This document shows positions 1-11,769 of a stretch of DNA of 64,000 nt, in pieces. The first letter of the stretch is position 1; every line of letters starts with the position of its first letter. This DNA comes from Gammaproteobacteria bacterium (GTDB lineage: Bacteria > Pseudomonadota > Gammaproteobacteria > Steroidobacterales > Steroidobacteraceae): contig DAIDHD010000029.1 in the NCBI GenBank assembly GCA_027459765.1, positions 33,894-97,893 of the forward strand. Direction: 5' to 3'. A model generated the notes under the pieces. That model did no database searches. It saw only the letters and a program-made list of their open reading frames with translations, and was not told the origin of the DNA. The position numbers were made by a program, and so were the translations under genes.

Positions 1-273
1 GTGCACGTCCTCCGGGAAACCCTGACGGAGCAGACGGCCGGGTGCCTGTTGCGCGACCCAGGCGGCGGCGGCGATGGTGTGCGGACAACCGTAGGCGAGG
101 AAGCGCGCGCACTCGATGCGGTCGGTCGACCCCGGTACGAGGCGCAGGTCGAACTGCACCCAGGTGCCGGCCTCGCGGCTGCCGGCCGCACCGCGGCACA
201 CGCCGGGTCCGGCGAGCTCGCCGACGCAGGGCGGGTCTTCGAAATACCGGCGGGTCGCGTCGTTCAAGCGCAC
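1..273 (-). CDS. NifU/IscU-like Fe-S scaffold protein, C-terminus beyond the window
   Basis: This partial gene (91 codons visible) begins at a GTG at 271-273, inside the end of the cysteine desulfurase gene, so the two are translationally coupled. The segment FLAYGCPHTIAAAAWVA aligns with the second cluster-ligand loop of IscU (consensus YGCGSAIASS). The upstream part (EAGTWVQFDLRLV) matches the beta-sheet that in IscU carries the first ligand Cys, but that Cys is missing and the motif reads GSREAGTW. The third ligand would lie outside the window. It probably acts as scaffold or acceptor of sulfur from the adjacent desulfurase; whether it can hold a full cluster is uncertain. Confidence 0.72.
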   Translation of the reverse strand, partial: MRLNDATRRYFEDPPCVGELAGPGVCRGAAGSREAGTWVQFDLRLVPGSTDRIECARFLAYGCPHTIAAAAWVAQQAPGRLLRQGFPEDVH

Positions 274-1472
274 GCGCCGGCGCACCCCGACGTGCCGGCG
301 ATACGCCGCAGCCTGATCACCGCGGCGCTCACCACGGCGATGCCCCGCTCGACCTCCTCGCGGGTGGTGAAGCGCCCCAGACTGAAACGCAGGCTGCTCT
401 CCGCCAGGCGTTCGCTCCGGCCGAGCGCGCGCAGCACGTACGACGGCTCGCCGATCGCCGAGGCGCACGCCGAGCCGGTGGACACCGCGAGGTGCGGCCG
501 CACCGCCGCGAGCAGGCTCTCGCCCTCCACGCCCTCGAACGACAGATTCACGATGTGCGGCACCGAGCGCGCCGGATCACCGTTGCGCCACACGCCGCCG
601 AGCGCCTCGAGTCCGCGCCACAGCCGCTCCGCCAGGCCCGCGATGCGGGCCGTGTCGGCCGCGCCCTCGGCGGTCGCCAGCGCGCACGCCTCGCCCATGC
701 CGACGATCTGGTGCGTCGCCAGCGTACCGGAGCGCAGCCCGAGCTCCTGGCCGCCGCCGAGCTCCCGCGGCTCGACCAGCACGCCGCGCGCTCGCGCCAG
801 GATGAGCGCGCCGACACCCTTCGGTCCGTGCGCCTTGTGGGCGGAGAGCGACATGAGGTGAATGCCGTCGCGCTCGAACGACAGGCCGCACTTGCCCACG
901 CTCTGCGCCGCGTCGACGTGCAACCAGGCGCGGCCGTGCAGGGCGCACGCCCGTGCGATCCCGGCCACGTCCTGCACCGTGCCGATTTCGTTGTTCACGT
1001 GCATGACCGACACCAGCACCGTGTCCGGGCGCAGCGCCTCGGCCACCCGCCGCGGGTCGAGAATGCCGTCTCCGTCGGGCACCAGATAGGTGACGCGCCA
1101 GCCGCGGCGCTCGAGCGCGCGGCAGGGGTCGAGCACCGCCTTGTGCTCGGTGCGCACCGTGACGAGGTGCCGCCCCTCCTCGCGGCGCAGTTCGGCGACG
1201 CCGAAGATGGCGAGGTTGTCGGCCTCGGTCGCGCCCGAGGTGAACACGACGTCGGCGGCGCGCGCACCGGCGGCATCGGCCACCTGTCGGCGAGCCGCCT
1301 CGACCAGCTGCGCCGCACGCTCCCCGAACACGTGTCCGGCCGAAGCCGGATTGCCGAAGTCGCCCTCGGCCGTGAGGCACTCCGCCATCCGCCGCACGAC
1401 CCGCGGATCGACGGCGGTGGTGGCGGCGTTGTCGAGGTACGCCGGCCGGGCGTCGCCCGCGGCGGCGCTCAT
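264..1472 (-). CDS. iscS: Cysteine desulfurase, IscS/NifS type
   Basis: A 402-residue PLP enzyme that removes sulfur from cysteine and passes it as persulfide to Fe-S scaffolds and thio-tRNA enzymes. The N-terminus has the class V aminotransferase opening YLDNAATTAVDP (12-23). The PLP lysine is K213 in SLSAHKAHGPKG. The mobile-loop catalytic cysteine is C336 in STGSACASA, preceded by the GGGQELGLRSGT segment typical of IscS. Length matches IscS (about 404). Its ATG overlaps the trmJ stop by 4 bases (ATGA at 1469-1472), and the IscU-like gene follows with a 10-base overlap. E. coli has the same order, trmJ-iscR-iscS-iscU, but no iscR lies between trmJ and iscS here. Confidence 0.88.
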   Translation of the reverse strand: MSAAAGDARPAYLDNAATTAVDPRVVRRMAECLTAEGDFGNPASAGHVFGERAAQLVEAARRQVADAAGARAADVVFTSGATEADNLAIFGVAELRREEGRHLVTVRTEHKAVLDPCRALERRGWRVTYLVPDGDGILDPRRVAEALRPDTVLVSVMHVNNEIGTVQDVAGIARACALHGRAWLHVDAAQSVGKCGLSFERDGIHLMSLSAHKAHGPKGVGALILARARGVLVEPRELGGGQELGLRSGTLATHQIVGMGEACALATAEGAADTARIAGLAERLWRGLEALGGVWRNGDPARSVPHIVNLSFEGVEGESLLAAVRPHLAVSTGSACASAIGEPSYVLRALGRSERLAESSLRFSLGRFTTREEVERGIAVVSAAVIRLRRIAGTSGCAGACA

Positions 1473-2215
1473 GCGCCGCCCTGCGCCCGCTCGCGGCGCT
1501 TCGCCTCGCGCTCACGCCGTCCTTCCACGGCGTTGAGGATGCCGCGCAGCAGGTTGACCTCGTTCTTGTCGAGTCGCGCCCGATTGAACAGACGCCGCAG
1601 GCGCTCCATCAGGTAGCCGGTGCGGTCCTCGAACTCCACCGCCGCGAGCACCCGCTCGAGATGGCGGTAGAGATGTTCGATTTCACCCGCTTCGGCCGGC
1701 GGCGCCTCGGCCTCGGTGCGAGAGCGAGGCTGCTCGCGCGCGAGCAACAACTCGTAGCTGAGCAGCTGCACCGACATGGCGAGGTTGAGCGAACAGTAGG
1801 CGGGGTTCGCCGGAATCCGCACCAGCACCTGGCAGGACTCGAGCTCCTGGTTCTGCAGCCCGTAGCGCTCCGAGCCGAACAGCAGGGCGGCGCGCGACTC
1901 CCCCGGCAGCGCCGCGATGCGGGCGGCGACGTCCCGCGGCGTCTCGATGTCCCAGGTGAGCGAACGCGCGCGCGAGGTCGTTCCGGCGACGAAGCCGCAA
2001 TCGGCGAGCGCATCGGCCAGGCTGTCGGTCACGCGTGCCGCGGCGAGCACGTCATCCGCGCCGGCAGCGAGCGCCACCGCGTCGGGGTGCGGGAAGCTCT
2101 TCGGGCGCACGAGCACGAGGTCATTCAGCCCCATGTTCTTCATGGCGCGGGCGACGGAGCCGATGTTGCCGGGGTGGCTGGGGTCCACGAGGACGACGCG
2201 AACGAGGGCGGTCAT
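1469..2215 (-). CDS. trmJ: tRNA (cytidine/uridine-2'-O-)-methyltransferase TrmJ
   Basis: A 248-residue SPOUT methyltransferase that would methylate the 2'-OH of residue 32 in tRNA anticodon loops. The N-terminus RVVLVDPSHPGNIGSVARAM is the family signature. The trefoil-knot SAM site is seen in LLFGSERYGLQNQEL and YCSLNLAMSVQLLSYEL. The extended C-terminal region (about 170-248) fits TrmJ (E. coli 246 aa) rather than shorter TrmH-like enzymes. It is divergent from suhB with only 24 bases between the start codons, an arrangement shared with E. coli, and it is the first gene of the trmJ-iscS-iscU-like unit. Confidence 0.9.
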   Translation of the reverse strand: MTALVRVVLVDPSHPGNIGSVARAMKNMGLNDLVLVRPKSFPHPDAVALAAGADDVLAAARVTDSLADALADCGFVAGTTSRARSLTWDIETPRDVAARIAALPGESRAALLFGSERYGLQNQELESCQVLVRIPANPAYCSLNLAMSVQLLSYELLLAREQPRSRTEAEAPPAEAGEIEHLYRHLERVLAAVEFEDRTGYLMERLRRLFNRARLDKNEVNLLRGILNAVEGRREREAKRRERAQGGA

Positions 2216-2239
2216 GCTCTGCTATTCTACCGCGACCTT

Positions 2240-3037
2240 ATGCAACCACTGCTCACCATCGGCGTGCGCGCCGCCCGCCGCGCCGGCGACCTGATCGCGC
2301 GCAGCCTGACCCACCTCGATTCGCTGAAAATCGACACCAAGGGGCGCAACGACTTCGTCACCGACGTCGACCGCAAGGCCGAGGCCGAGATCATCGCCAT
2401 CATCCGCAAGAGCTATCCCGCGCACGCGGTTCTCGGCGAGGAGAGCGGCCGCAGCGGCACCTCCGAGACCCTCTGGATCGTCGACCCGCTGGACGGCACC
2501 ACCAACTTCCTGCACGGATTCCCGCAGTTTGCGGTGTCGATCGCGGTCGAGCACAAGGGGCGGCTCGAGTGCGCGGTGGTCTACGATCCGATGCGTCAGG
2601 AGCTCTACACCGCGGTGCGCGGCGGCGGCGCGCAGCTCGACGGCAAGCGCATCCGCGTGAGCTCGCAGCGCGGGCTGGAGGGAGCCCTGATCGGCACGGG
2701 CTTCCCCTACCGCATGGCCCCGGAACACGTGGACCCCTATCTCGCGATGCTCAAGGCGGTGATGGCGGTGACCGCCGGCGTGCGCCGTCCGGGATCCGCG
2801 TCACTCGACCTCGCCTACGTCGCCGCCGGGCGCACCGACGGGTTCTTCGAGTTCAACCTGAAGCCCTGGGACACCGCTGCCGGGGCGCTGCTGATCCGCG
2901 AAGCCGGCGGCCGCATCGGCACGCCGTCCGGCGCGGACTACGCCCTCGGGCCGAACGTGGTGGCCGGGAACCCCAAGGTGTACGCCGCGCTCCTCGAGAC
3001 CCTCGGGCCGCACGTGCCGGCCGACCTGCGCGACTAA
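2240..3037 (+). CDS. suhB: Inositol-1-monophosphatase family protein SuhB
   Basis: A 265-residue Mg-dependent phosphatase of the FIG superfamily. Metal-binding motifs are GEES (about residue 66), DPLDGTTNF (about 82-90) and WDTAAGALLI (about 215). SuhB hydrolyses inositol monophosphate and in E. coli also binds RNA polymerase and takes part in ribosomal RNA antitermination. The ATG at 2240 gives the family's usual N-terminus (MQPLLTIGVRAARRAG) and length (267 in E. coli). The same frame is open much further upstream, but that part is antisense to trmJ and is not coding. Confidence 0.92.
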   Translation: MQPLLTIGVRAARRAGDLIARSLTHLDSLKIDTKGRNDFVTDVDRKAEAEIIAIIRKSYPAHAVLGEESGRSGTSETLWIVDPLDGTTNFLHGFPQFAVSIAVEHKGRLECAVVYDPMRQELYTAVRGGGAQLDGKRIRVSSQRGLEGALIGTGFPYRMAPEHVDPYLAMLKAVMAVTAGVRRPGSASLDLAYVAAGRTDGFFEFNLKPWDTAAGALLIREAGGRIGTPSGADYALGPNVVAGNPKVYAALLETLGPHVPADLRD

Positions 3038-3109
3038 CGCGGGCAAGACCGGCCGCGTCGGTCATCCCCGCCGCGCCGCCCCCCGCCGGCGTTTCCGGCC
3101 GCCGCCGTA

Positions 3110-4573
3110 TCAACCGGCCTTGGATCGTGAAGCGCGCAGCCGGCTGTGCTCGTGGCCGTACAGGAAGTACAGCGCGATGCCGAGGGCGCTCCAGATCACC
3201 AGCCGGATCCAGGTGCCACGCGGCAGCGAGTAGGCCATCGCCGAACAGAAAAGCACGCCCATGATGGAGACGAACCAGACTCCGCGCACCTTGAACGGGC
3301 GGTGCAGGTCGGGCCGGGTGTAGCGCAGCACCAGCACGCCGATGCACACCACGATGAAGGCGATCAGCGTGCCGATGGACACGAGTTCGCCGAGGATGTC
3401 GATCGGCAGTAGTCCGGCCAGCGTCGCGGCGAACACCCCGGTGATCACCGTGGCGATGTGCGGCGTGCGATACGTCGGGTGCACCTTGCCGAGGAACTTC
3501 CAGAGGAGCCCGTCGTTGGACATGGTCAGCCAGATGCGCGCCTGCGGAATGATCATGGTGATGATCACCGAGGTGAGTCCGAACAGCGCGCCCCAGATCA
3601 CCCAGCTCGACAGCCAGGCGAGCTGGGGGTGCGCTTCGAGTGCGACGGCCACCGGTGCGGCGTCGTTCAGTTGTTTGAACGGCACCAGGCCGGTGAGCAC
3701 CGTCGACATGAGAATGTAGAGCAAGGTGCAGATGGCGAGGCTACCGAGCATGCCGATCGGCATGCCCCGCTGCGGATCCTTGGCCTCCTGCGCCACCGTG
3801 GACACGCCGTCGAAGCCGATGTAGGCGAAGAAAATGATGGCCGAGGCCTGGAAGATGCCGCTCCAGCCGAATTCGCCGAAGTTGCCGGTATTGGGCGGAA
3901 TGAAGGGGTGCCAGTAGGACGGGGTCACGTAGGCGATGCCGAAACCGATCACGGCCACCACGATGCTCACCTTGATGGCGACGATGATGGTGTTCACCAC
4001 CGCGGACTCTTTGATGCCCTTGTAGCAGAGTGCCGTGGTGATGGCGATGATGGCGATCGCCGGCAGGTTGAGGAAGGCGCCGGTCTGGTGGATGGCGCCG
4101 GCGGCGTTGCCCTCGAAGGGCGCGTTCGCGAGCCAGTCGGGGATGAAGTTGATGCCGTAGTGCTCGAGTAGCTTGATGAAGTAGCGGCTCCAGCCCACGG
4201 CCACCGTGGAGCAGGCCACCATGTACTCGAGGATGAGGTTCCAGCCCACGAACCAGGCCACGAACTCACCCAAGGTCGCGTAGCTGTAGGCATAGGCGCT
4301 GCCCGCCACCGGCACCATGGCCGCGAACTCCGAGTAGCACAAACCGGCGAACATGCAGCCCAAGCCGGCGATCACGAACGACAGGCCGATGGCCGGTCCG
4401 GCGTGCTGCGCGGCCGCGAGGCCGGTGAGCACGAAGATGCCGGTGCCGATGATCCCGCCGATACCGAAGGCAATCAGCGCCGGGATGCCGAGCGCGCGCA
4501 CCAGATTCTTGCTGGCCGCTTCCGCCTGATAGTCGGCGATCGGCTTGGTGGCGAGCATTGCTTTGAGGTTCAT
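3110..4573 (-). CDS. APC superfamily amino acid permease (cationic amino acid transporter type)
   Basis: A 487-residue inner-membrane transporter with about 12-14 hydrophobic segments. The first helix carries the APC substrate-site motif GIGGIIGTGIFVLTG (about 37-51). The sequence around FAGLCYSEFAAMVPVAGSAY and the late motif YTRPDLHRPFKVRG are typical of the CAT/YfnA branch, which imports amino acids with protons. The substrate cannot be read from sequence. It stands alone, convergent with suhB, with about 110 bases to the next gene upstream. The 72-base gap after suhB has GC-rich inverted stretches but no U-tract terminator. Confidence 0.87.
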   Translation of the reverse strand: MNLKAMLATKPIADYQAEAASKNLVRALGIPALIAFGIGGIIGTGIFVLTGLAAAQHAGPAIGLSFVIAGLGCMFAGLCYSEFAAMVPVAGSAYAYSYATLGEFVAWFVGWNLILEYMVACSTVAVGWSRYFIKLLEHYGINFIPDWLANAPFEGNAAGAIHQTGAFLNLPAIAIIAITTALCYKGIKESAVVNTIIVAIKVSIVVAVIGFGIAYVTPSYWHPFIPPNTGNFGEFGWSGIFQASAIIFFAYIGFDGVSTVAQEAKDPQRGMPIGMLGSLAICTLLYILMSTVLTGLVPFKQLNDAAPVAVALEAHPQLAWLSSWVIWGALFGLTSVIITMIIPQARIWLTMSNDGLLWKFLGKVHPTYRTPHIATVITGVFAATLAGLLPIDILGELVSIGTLIAFIVVCIGVLVLRYTRPDLHRPFKVRGVWFVSIMGVLFCSAMAYSLPRGTWIRLVIWSALGIALYFLYGHEHSRLRASRSKAG

Positions 4574-4682
4574 CAGGGTGCACCCGATTGCTGTTATGGT
4601 GCCCGCACTCTACTGGCGCGCCTCACCCGGAACAAGCGCCCGCTCGGCTCCCCGTGCACCGGGGAAACTCCGCAAGGGGCCT

Positions 4683-5402
4683 CTACGGGCCGCGGCGCCG
4701 GCCCCTGCCGAGGTTCAGCCACTCCACCGCCGCCGAGAACGCCATGGCGAAATACAGGTAGCCGCGCGGCACCTCGTATTCGAAGGCCTCGGTGATCAGA
4801 GCGCCTCCCACCAGCACCATGAAGGCGAGCGCGAGGGTCTTCAACGACGGGTAGCGGTCGATGAAAGCGCTCACCGTGCCGGAAACCACCATCATCGCCG
4901 CCACCGAGGCCACGATGGCGGCCACCATCACGCCGATGTGGTTCGAGAGGCCCACCGCGGTGAACACGGTGTCCAGGGAGAAGACGATGTCGACGACGGC
5001 GATCTGCACGATCACCAGCCAGAAGCGGTCGTAGCGCCCGGAAGTGCGACGGGCGCGCGGCCCCGCGCGCATCGCCCGGAGCTCCTTGACGCTCTTGAAG
5101 ACCAGGAACGCTCCGCCGGCGCCGAGTATCAACTCCCGTCCCGAGATCCCTTGGCCGAGCAGGCTGAACAGGGGCGTGCTCAGCCCGGCGAGCCAGGTGA
5201 TGGTGAACAGCAGCGCGATGCGCGTCAGCATGGCGAAGCCGAGTCCGAGCAGGCGCGCGCTGCGGCGCCGCGCGGGCGGGAGCCGCTCGACCAGCAATGA
5301 CAGGAAGATGATGTTGTCGATGCCGAGGACGATCTCGAGCACCGACAACGTGATGAAGGACAGCCAGACTTGCGGGTCTTCGAGCACCGCCATTCCGGCC
5401 AC
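4683..5402 (-). CDS. TerC/YgdQ-family integral membrane protein
   Basis: A 239-residue membrane protein with about seven hydrophobic helices. Both conserved acidic motifs of the TerC family are present: LEIVLGIDNIIFLSLL (about 22-37) and VDIVFSLDTVFTAVG (about 135-149), proposed to bind divalent metal within the membrane. Related proteins act in Mn2+ export during secretion or tellurite resistance. It follows secF by 9 bases on the same strand, so it is probably co-transcribed with the Sec genes; a link to metallation of exported proteins is inference from this position. An internal ATG at 5390 is an alternative start. Confidence 0.85.
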   Translation of the reverse strand: MAGMAVLEDPQVWLSFITLSVLEIVLGIDNIIFLSLLVERLPPARRRSARLLGLGFAMLTRIALLFTITWLAGLSTPLFSLLGQGISGRELILGAGGAFLVFKSVKELRAMRAGPRARRTSGRYDRFWLVIVQIAVVDIVFSLDTVFTAVGLSNHIGVMVAAIVASVAAMMVVSGTVSAFIDRYPSLKTLALAFMVLVGGALITEAFEYEVPRGYLYFAMAFSAAVEWLNLGRGRRRGP

Positions 5403-5411
5403 GGCCCCCGC

Positions 5412-6350
5412 CTAGGGGAGTCCGTCGATCTCCTCGGGCTTGGCCAGCTTGCGCTCCAGGAGGTCGTCGGTACGCAGGCCGAAATCCAGCGCGATCGCCG
5501 CCGAGATGTAGATCGAGGAGTAGGTGCCGGCCACGATGCCGATCACCAGCGCGGCCGAGAAGCCGCGCAGGGTTTCGCCGCCGAACACCAGCAGCGCGAC
5601 CACGACCAGCAAGGTGACCAGCTTGGTCATCAGGGTTCGCGACAGGGTCTGGTTTATCGACTCGTCGATGACCTGGGCGATGCTGAGCTTGCGGGCCGAG
5701 CGGGCGCGCTCGCGAACGCGGTCGAAGACGATCACGGTGTCGTTGAGCGAGTAGCCGATGACCGCGAGGATCGCGGATATCGCCGTCAGGTCGAACGTCA
5801 TCTGCGAGACCGCGAAGAAGCCGAGCACGAAGATGGGGTCGTGCAGCACGGCCAGGATCGCGCCGGCGGCGAGCTTCGGTGTGAAGCGCATCAGCACGTA
5901 GATGGCGATCAGCACCAGGGTGGCGATCAGCGCCCACGCGCCCTTCACGAACAATTCCTGCCCGACCTGCGGACCCACCACCTCGGTGCTCTGCAGCTTG
6001 GCGCTCGGATCCACGCCCGCGAAGATCCCGAGAATGCGCGCGCCGATCTGATCGCCCTTGGCGTTGGGGTCCGGGGGCAGGCGCACGCGGATGTCGCGCG
6101 AACTTCCGAATGCCTGGACCTGGGCGTCGGCGACGCCTGCCTTGGCGAGCGCACCGCGCAGCTGTTCGATGTTCGGCGCCTGCGCGAAGCTCGTCTCCAC
6201 CACGATGCCGCCGGTGAAATCGACGCCGAGGTTCAGGCCCCGGAACGCGACCAGCGCGAGCGAGCCCACGATGATGGCCGCGGACAGCCCGTACCACACC
6301 CGACGGGTGTTCATGAACGGGAAGCGGGTCACCTTGTGAAAGAATTCCAT
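5412..6350 (-). CDS. secF: Protein translocase subunit SecF
   Basis: A 312-residue RND-family membrane protein that with SecD and YajC uses the proton gradient to help pull preproteins through SecYEG. It has one N-terminal helix, the hallmark FRGLNLGVDFTGGIVVE (about 32-48), a periplasmic domain to about residue 130, then five helices including LIAIYVLMRFTPKLAAG and the conserved GYSLNDTVIVFDRVRE (about 201-216). Length matches SecF (about 310-320). It lies 30 bases after secD. Confidence 0.95.
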   Translation of the reverse strand: MEFFHKVTRFPFMNTRRVWYGLSAAIIVGSLALVAFRGLNLGVDFTGGIVVETSFAQAPNIEQLRGALAKAGVADAQVQAFGSSRDIRVRLPPDPNAKGDQIGARILGIFAGVDPSAKLQSTEVVGPQVGQELFVKGAWALIATLVLIAIYVLMRFTPKLAAGAILAVLHDPIFVLGFFAVSQMTFDLTAISAILAVIGYSLNDTVIVFDRVRERARSARKLSIAQVIDESINQTLSRTLMTKLVTLLVVVALLVFGGETLRGFSAALVIGIVAGTYSSIYISAAIALDFGLRTDDLLERKLAKPEEIDGLP

Positions 6351-6380
6351 GTTCTGCTCGCCCTTTTGAGGATCTAGGCG

Positions 6381-8237
6381 CTAGATCGACAGCCGCTCGA
6401 CCTTGCGCTTGCCGCCGTAGATGACCTGTACCAGCGCGCGACTTCCCATCAGCGAGGTGAACATGGAAGTCGCGATGCCGAGCACCAGCACCACGGCGAA
6501 GCCGCGCACCGCACCGCTGCCGAACAGCCACAGCACCACGCCGGCGATCAGCGCGGTCACGTTGGAGTCGGCGATGGCGGAGAAGGCGCGCTCGAAGCCC
6601 GCGCTGATGGCCGCGCGCGGCGATACGCCGTTGCGCAATTCCTCGCGGATGCGTTCGTAGATGAGGATGTTGGCGTCCACGGCCATGCCGACCGTGAGCA
6701 CCACGGCCGCTATGCCGGGCAGCGTCAGCGCGGCGCCGACGAGGGACAGCAGCGCGGTGAGCAAGATCACGTTCGCGAACAGCACCGCGTCGGCGATCAG
6801 ACCGAACACCTTGTAGTAGATGGCCATGAACAGGAACGCCGCCAGCGTGCCGAACACCATGGCGTCGACGCCCTTGTTGATGTTGTCCTGGCCGAGGCTC
6901 GGACCGATGGCCCGTTCCTCGACCTCGGCGAGCGGCGCCGCCAGGCCGCCGGCGCGCAGCAGCAGGGCGAGTTCGCGGCCTTCGATCGGATTGATGCCGG
7001 TGATCTGGAAGCTATTGCTGAAGACACCGCGGATGGTGGCGCGGTTGATGACCTCTTCGGTGGTACGGTCCACCTCGACGCCGGCGGCGTTCTTCTCGCG
7101 CGCCCGGTCGATGAACACCACCGCCATGGCGTGGCCGAGGTTCTCCTGCGTGTTGCGCAGCATCTTCGCCGCACCGCGGCTGTCGAGGCTCACCGACACC
7201 GCCGGCCCTTCCTGGGTGTTCGGCTGGAACGAGGCGTCGGTGAGTTGATCGCCGGTCACGACCACCTCGCGCTTGAGCAGCACCGGCTGCTTGTCGCGGG
7301 TGTAGTAGAGCTTCGAGCCGAGCGGCACGCGGCCGGTGGCCGCGGCCTCGAGGGGGTTGTTGACCTCGTCCACCATGCGAAATTCCAGGGTGGCCGTCTT
7401 GCCGAGGATCTTCTTGACCTCGGCCGAGTTCTGCAGGCCCGGCAGCTGGATGGCGATCCGGTCGACGCCCTGACGCGCCACCTGCGGCTCCGAGACCGCG
7501 AGCTCGGGACTGTTGAGGCGGTTGCGCAGCGTGGTGATGTTCTGCTGTACCGCGTAGTCCTCGCGCTCCTTGATCTCCTGGGGAGAGAGGACGAGTTGCA
7601 GCGCCGGCGCCCCGTCGACCGTGACGTCGGTGAGGGAGAGACTGCGGTTGTCGGCGAGAATCGCGGCCTTGCCCTTGGCAAAGCTGTCCGCGTCCCGGAA
7701 CAGCACCCGTACGCGGTTCAGCGGATAGTCGACCTGCACGTCCTGGTACGGCACGCGGGCGTTGCGCAAGGAGGCGCGGAAGTCCTGTTCGCGCCGGTCC
7801 AGCTGCTGCTTCACCGCGCCCTGCACGTCCACCTGATACACGAGGTAGACGCCACCGCGCAGGTCGAGGCCGAGCTTGAGCGGCTCGAGGCCCAGCTTGC
7901 GCATCCACTCCGGCACGCGCGACGCCTGCGTGAGCGCGATGGTGAACTGGTTCGGCCGCGCCTCGGCGATCAGATCGCGGGCCTTGAGCTGGTCCTGCTT
8001 GCTCGCAAACCGCAGCGTCAGCCGCCCCGCCTGGTCGAGGAACGATCCGGTCGGCGGCACGCCCTTCTCGCCGAGCAACTGCAGCACGGCGGTACGGTCT
8101 GCCTCCACCACTGCAGCCCGGTCACGCGCGAGCTGCAGGGCGCTCTCCTCGCCGAACAGGTTGGGCAGCGCCAGCAGCACGCCGAGCAGCAGCACGACGA
8201 ACACCAGCGCGATCTTCCAGCGCGGATAGGCGATCAT
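6381..8237 (-). CDS. secD: Protein translocase subunit SecD
   Basis: A 618-residue inner-membrane protein. The first helix (about 7-25) is followed by a large periplasmic P1 region beginning with LKLGLDLRGGVYLVYQVD (about 115-132). The C-terminal six-helix RND domain includes LPGIAAVVLTVGMAVDAN and ILIYERIREELRNG. The ATG at 8235-8237 overlaps the yajC stop (ATGA). The frame is open further upstream, but that part is antisense-like low-complexity Arg sequence over yajC and is rejected. Part of queA-tgt-yajC-secD-secF. Confidence 0.95.
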   Translation of the reverse strand: MIAYPRWKIALVFVVLLLGVLLALPNLFGEESALQLARDRAAVVEADRTAVLQLLGEKGVPPTGSFLDQAGRLTLRFASKQDQLKARDLIAEARPNQFTIALTQASRVPEWMRKLGLEPLKLGLDLRGGVYLVYQVDVQGAVKQQLDRREQDFRASLRNARVPYQDVQVDYPLNRVRVLFRDADSFAKGKAAILADNRSLSLTDVTVDGAPALQLVLSPQEIKEREDYAVQQNITTLRNRLNSPELAVSEPQVARQGVDRIAIQLPGLQNSAEVKKILGKTATLEFRMVDEVNNPLEAAATGRVPLGSKLYYTRDKQPVLLKREVVVTGDQLTDASFQPNTQEGPAVSVSLDSRGAAKMLRNTQENLGHAMAVVFIDRAREKNAAGVEVDRTTEEVINRATIRGVFSNSFQITGINPIEGRELALLLRAGGLAAPLAEVEERAIGPSLGQDNINKGVDAMVFGTLAAFLFMAIYYKVFGLIADAVLFANVILLTALLSLVGAALTLPGIAAVVLTVGMAVDANILIYERIREELRNGVSPRAAISAGFERAFSAIADSNVTALIAGVVLWLFGSGAVRGFAVVLVLGIATSMFTSLMGSRALVQVIYGGKRKVERLSI

Positions 8238-8569
8238 GCGTTCTTGACCGTGCCCTTCGGCAGCACGGTGGTGACCTGCCAGCGTTGCAGCTTGACGTTC
8301 ACGCCGCTCGCGATCTCCACGGTGAGGAACTGGTCGCCGATCTCGACGACCTTGCCGAGGATGCCGCCGGCGGTGGCGATCTCGTCGCCGACCGCGAGCT
8401 TCGCGATCATCTCGCGCTGTTCCTTGGCGCGCTTGTTCTGCGGGCGGATCAGCAGGAAGTAGAACACCGCCAGCAGGACCACCGGCACGAGCAGCGCACC
8501 CAATGGGTTCTGTCCGCCGGCGGGCGCTCCCGCGGCCTGGGCGTAAGCCGAATCGATGAAGAAGTTCAT
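8234..8569 (-). CDS. yajC: Sec translocon accessory subunit YajC
   Basis: A 111-residue protein with a single membrane helix (about 22-39, LGALLVPVVLLAVFYFLL) followed by the invariant IRPQNKRAKEQ and a small soluble domain with VGDEIATAGGILGKVVEI. It associates with SecD-SecF. The start chosen (MNFFIDSAYAQ) gives the canonical short periplasmic N-terminus; an upstream in-frame start would add 27 atypical residues. It overlaps secD by 4 bases. Confidence 0.94.
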   Translation of the reverse strand: MNFFIDSAYAQAAGAPAGGQNPLGALLVPVVLLAVFYFLLIRPQNKRAKEQREMIAKLAVGDEIATAGGILGKVVEIGDQFLTVEIASGVNVKLQRWQVTTVLPKGTVKNA

Positions 8570-8692
8570 GGAGTCTATCCCGGGATAACGGTTGTCTTGC
8601 GGCGCGCCGGGCCCGTGGTCGGTCCCCGCGCAAAGCCGCGAATTATACACGACGCGCGCCTCCTTCGCGTCAGCCGCGGCAGGGTCCGCGCC

Positions 8693-11077
<2,385 letters not shown>

Positions 11078-11081
11078 TTAC

Positions 11082-11624
11082 GTGAATTACTGCAGCAACT
11101 GCGGCGCTCCCGTCGTATCCAAGATCCCGGATGGCGATCACCGGCCGCGCTTCGTGTGCGAGACCTGCGGCACCATCCACTACAAGAATCCGCTTCTGGT
11201 GCTCGGCTGCGTGCCGGAGTGGGAGGGCAGGATCCTGCTCTGCCGGCGCGCGATCGAGCCGCGCAAGGGCTTCTGGACCATGCCCGCCGGCTTCATGGAG
11301 ACCGGCGAGACCCTGCAGGAGGCCGCGGCGCGGGAGTGCTACGAGGAGGCGCTCGCGCGCGTCGAGATCCGCTCGCTGCTCGCGGTGATCAACGTGACCC
11401 ACGCCCACCAGGTGCACGTCATGTTCCGCGCGCGCATGGTGAGCGCCGACTTCGGTGCCGGTCCCGAGAGCCTGGAAGTGGTGCTCTGCGACGAAAGCCA
11501 GGTGCCGTGGTCGGAACTCGCCTTCCCGAGCGTGGAGTTCACCCTGCGGCGCTACTTCGCCGACCTGGCCGCCGGCCGTGAGGACCACCACTTCACGGAA
11601 CTGAAGCGGCCGCTGCACGCCTGA
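11082..11624 (+). CDS. Nudix hydrolase with N-terminal zinc ribbon
   Basis: A 180-residue protein. The zinc ribbon is YCSNCGAPV (3-11) with CETCGTIHY (about 26-34). The Nudix box is spread over [17 protein letters not shown] and [10 protein letters not shown], with the catalytic REx2EE seen as RECYEEA. Such proteins hydrolyse nucleotide-linked pyrophosphates; the substrate is not predictable. The GTG start at 11082 puts the zinc ribbon at the N-terminus as in homologues. The frame remains open upstream only because it runs through the tRNA gene. Confidence 0.85.
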   Translation: MNYCSNCGAPVVSKIPDGDHRPRFVCETCGTIHYKNPLLVLGCVPEWEGRILLCRRAIEPRKGFWTMPAGFMETGETLQEAAARECYEEALARVEIRSLLAVINVTHAHQVHVMFRARMVSADFGAGPESLEVVLCDESQVPWSELAFPSVEFTLRRYFADLAAGREDHHFTELKRPLHA

Positions 11625-11769
11625 CGGCGCCTCCGGGCGCCGCACTCGGCGGCGGCCTGTGGCAGAATACGCGCCCTCAAGCGGAAGCGGGCTGGGCGCT
11701 CGGCGCGCGATGCGTGCCGCGAGGAACCCGGTCGCGACCCGACACCGAGGTCTCACAGAAGGGCACGTC

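Noticed and set aside
3038..3109. A terminator between suhB and the convergent permease
   Set aside because: GC-rich inverted stretches are present, but there is no run of T on either strand.
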